A DNA stretch of 20,345 nt from Priapulus caudatus. Taxonomy: Eukaryota; Priapulida; Priapulimorpha; Priapulimorphida; Priapulidae. Each line of letters begins with the position of its first letter. Positions within the stretch are counted from its first letter, which is position 1. A program made the position numbers and the translations under genes. The stretch is taken from positions 41,664 through 62,008 of the forward strand of contig NW_014577122.1 of NCBI RefSeq assembly GCF_000485595.1, given 5' to 3'. This document shows positions 18,876 through 20,345 of this stretch, in pieces. Under the pieces are notes generated by a model that saw only the letters and a program-made list of their open reading frames with translations, had not been told where the DNA came from and searched no databases.

Positions 18876-19597
18876 TATAATTACGTATTGACTTCATGAA
18901 ATAATAGCGATAAAAACAAGTATATATATAGTCAATCATGGAGCAGCTTACAGCGACGCTCACACCATTCAGTACACCACGTAGCTAACAAAGCTGTCGC
19001 GTCTACGTAGTCTGTTTATGCCAGGAATGCTGAGAAAATGTCTGAACCCTTTCACATAACTCTTCTCGAGAAATTCTATTTTCGTTGCTGACACCAGTAA
19101 CGACTGGTCGATGTCTACTTTAGGACGGTCCATTACTATTTGTTAGCGGGAGATATGAAGCCATCAACGCATAGGTTAGCCTATAAGACGTTACTCTGAA
19201 AACTGTTATAGTAATCACAGCGAAGTCTACCACAGCCCCGGCAGAAGAAATACATTGCTTGTGAGGTATCGAGGTGCACACGCGTATCTAGCAAGCGAGT
19301 AGCACCACGCTCTCTCTTTTAACGTCTCAACATAGCGGCTACGTGCTGGCCGTGGGACCCCACAGAGGTAAGTACAACGCCGTCGGTTTCTTCTCACCGT
19401 TTATCCCGTCAGTCAGACCGGCCTAACAAAAGAAACGTCTGTACCTCCTGCCGAGCGCCCCTCCTGTGCAGCACAAATGGCATCCCAGAATGAAGCAATC
19501 TCCGGCTGTTTGTCCTAAGGATAGCAGGTAAACTGCATTGCCGCTTATGCCGGCAGCTTAACCGGTTAATTTGCTAGGCGTCGAGGCGCAGTGTAAT
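18876..19597. other. unique sequence with one candidate splice donor
   Basis: About 720 bp with no long open frame. An excellent donor GAG|GTAAGTA lies at 19365-19374. A pyrimidine-rich tract and TAG lie 33 bp upstream of it, discussed separately as a possible 32-nt microexon. No other gene signal was seen. Confidence 0.5.
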
Positions 19598-19852
19598 ACC
19601 TCACCTGTCATTGCTGCTGTCACGCGCTTATCACCTGACTGCTTGTCACTGCTGCTTTCACTGGCTCTGCTCACATTACTGCACATTATTCGTGTAGCCA
19701 TTGATTGTCACTTGTTGCTGTCCTATTACTGTCGCAAGTGCTGCTCACCATTTCTGTCACTGCTTGCTCGTCACAATGCATGTCACTGCTACGTTGGTCA
19801 CCATTGCTGTTCACCATTGCTTGTACACTATTGCTGTAGGAATTGCTGGAAG
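19598..19852. repeat. degenerate 12-bp repeat, consensus near CATTGCTGTCAC
   Basis: Words such as CATTGCTGCTGTCAC, TTGTCACTGCTGC, CACCATTGCTG and CACTATTGCTG recur about every 12 bp, with drift and indels. The overlapping plus-strand frame of 113 codons reads imperfect Leu/Cys/His-rich peptides, consistent with a repeat. It looks like an old minisatellite, distinct from the TGC arrays at 1271-2262. Confidence 0.7.
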
Positions 19853-19887
19853 CTGGATACTACGTCGCCATGCGAAGCTGTGATCCA

Positions 19888-19930
19888 GTTGATGAGTCCA
19901 CGGATGACCTAGTGTTAAAAACTCATCGAC
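19888..19930 (+). other. 10-bp hairpin with 23-nt loop
   Basis: GTTGATGAGT (19888-19897) pairs with ACTCATCGAC (19921-19930), giving nine Watson-Crick pairs and one G-U pair. It sits just beyond the 12-bp repeat. No terminator or known RNA family is implied. Confidence 0.5.
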
Positions 19931-20033
19931 ACGGGGATTTCCGGCATTAAGCATGTTTTTTTACCGCGACCGAGTTTTTCCAACGCGAACTTCGTTGCAA
20001 TCGAACAAGCCTCGGTGTGCACAAATAATATCA

Positions 20034-20051
20034 ATATATATATATATATAT
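20034..20051. repeat. (TA)n microsatellite
   Basis: About nine uninterrupted TA dinucleotides after TATCAA. Confidence 0.88.
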
Positions 20052-20121
20052 TTTGTGTTGCGCATGCGTGGGCGTGCGTCGCACCACCCCCCGCGGCGGC
20101 CCCAACAGCGCCTCGACCGGG

Positions 20122-20345
20122 CTGTGTGTATGGGTATGCGGCCCGTGCGGTGCGTGCGTGCTCTGTGTTGTGTGTGTGTATGCGTAACGGTTTTGCGGTG
20201 CTGGGTTGTGTGGTGATTGTTGTGTTGTGCGCGTGTGCGTGTGTGTGTCGTGCTGTGTGTGGTGTGTTTGTGTGTGTGTTGTGTGTTGTGTGTGTGTGTC
20301 TGTGTTTGTGTTTGTATTTCGTGAATGCGTGCGTGCGTCGCGTGC
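20122..20345. repeat. (GT)n block 3, cut by window end
   Basis: GTGTGTATGGGTATGCGG, then GTGCGTGCGTGC, then about 120 bp of GTGT and GTTGTG. It ends in TGCGTGCGTGCGTCGCGTGC at the last base. It has the same TG/CG mixed make-up as 15905-16260 and continues beyond the window. Confidence 0.9.

Noticed and set aside
19876-19930. Hammerhead ribozyme, suggested by GTTGATGAGTCC
   Set aside because: The required CGAAA-type core after stem II and the cleavage context are missing. Only a plain hairpin remains.
1-20345. Transposon with coding capacity (reverse transcriptase, transposase, integrase) or terminal inverted repeats
   Set aside because: None of the translated frames shows a catalytic motif of these families, and no inverted-repeat pair with target duplications was seen by eye. 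Old non-coding elements cannot be excluded without a repeat library.

Overview
This window reads as non-coding DNA from an animal nuclear genome. It shows long di-, tri- and tetranucleotide microsatellites, several minisatellites, TTAGGG telomere-type arrays, AT-rich intergenic sequence and no operon-like gene packing. TTAGGG is the telomere motif of vertebrates and many invertebrates (molluscs, annelids, echinoderms, cnidarians), whereas most arthropods use TTAGG. An invertebrate outside the insects is therefore my guess, but nothing here fixes the species. I could not support any protein-coding gene, rRNA, tRNA, snRNA or transposon protein. The long open frames fall in microsatellites (poly-Leu, Val-Ala-Thr, Cys-Val or His-Thr readings) or are no longer than chance allows in 20 kb.

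Layout. Positions 1-1071 are an (AG)n tract and plain unique sequence. Positions 1072-2262 are a 13-bp GTTGGTGTTGTT(A/C) minisatellite passing into a long TGC/TTG array that holds a 128-bp fragment of the unit that follows. Positions ~2084-8632 are two head-to-tail copies of a ~3.2-kb unit. Each copy has the same order: TGC array, unique segment, (TA)n, TTAGGG array, (CT)n, unique segment, CT-rich tract, unique segment, 37-bp satellite. The copies differ mostly by single-base insertions and deletions, so part of the difference may be uncorrected long-read error.

Positions 8633-12840 are mostly unique, AT-rich intergenic DNA. They include a dense cluster of homeodomain-type TAATTA sites (10800-11126) and an exact AGATGGCGCT (CTCF-like) match. 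From 12841 the window is simple-repeat territory again: (CT)n, a 500-bp AGTAGCAAC array, GA-rich DNA, a third TTAGGG array, two GT-rich blocks, a 170-bp TA-palindromic tract, a GATA/GACA array, a degenerate 12-bp repeat and a terminal GT-rich block. A second regulatory-looking stretch with a perfect CRE lies at 17950-18300.

No genes were found that could work together. The best candidate for something undescribed is the 3.2-kb tandem unit, which carries its own telomere-type array and is bounded by the 37-bp satellite. It may be a subtelomere-like macrosatellite or an assembly artefact. The two transcription-factor-site clusters come next.
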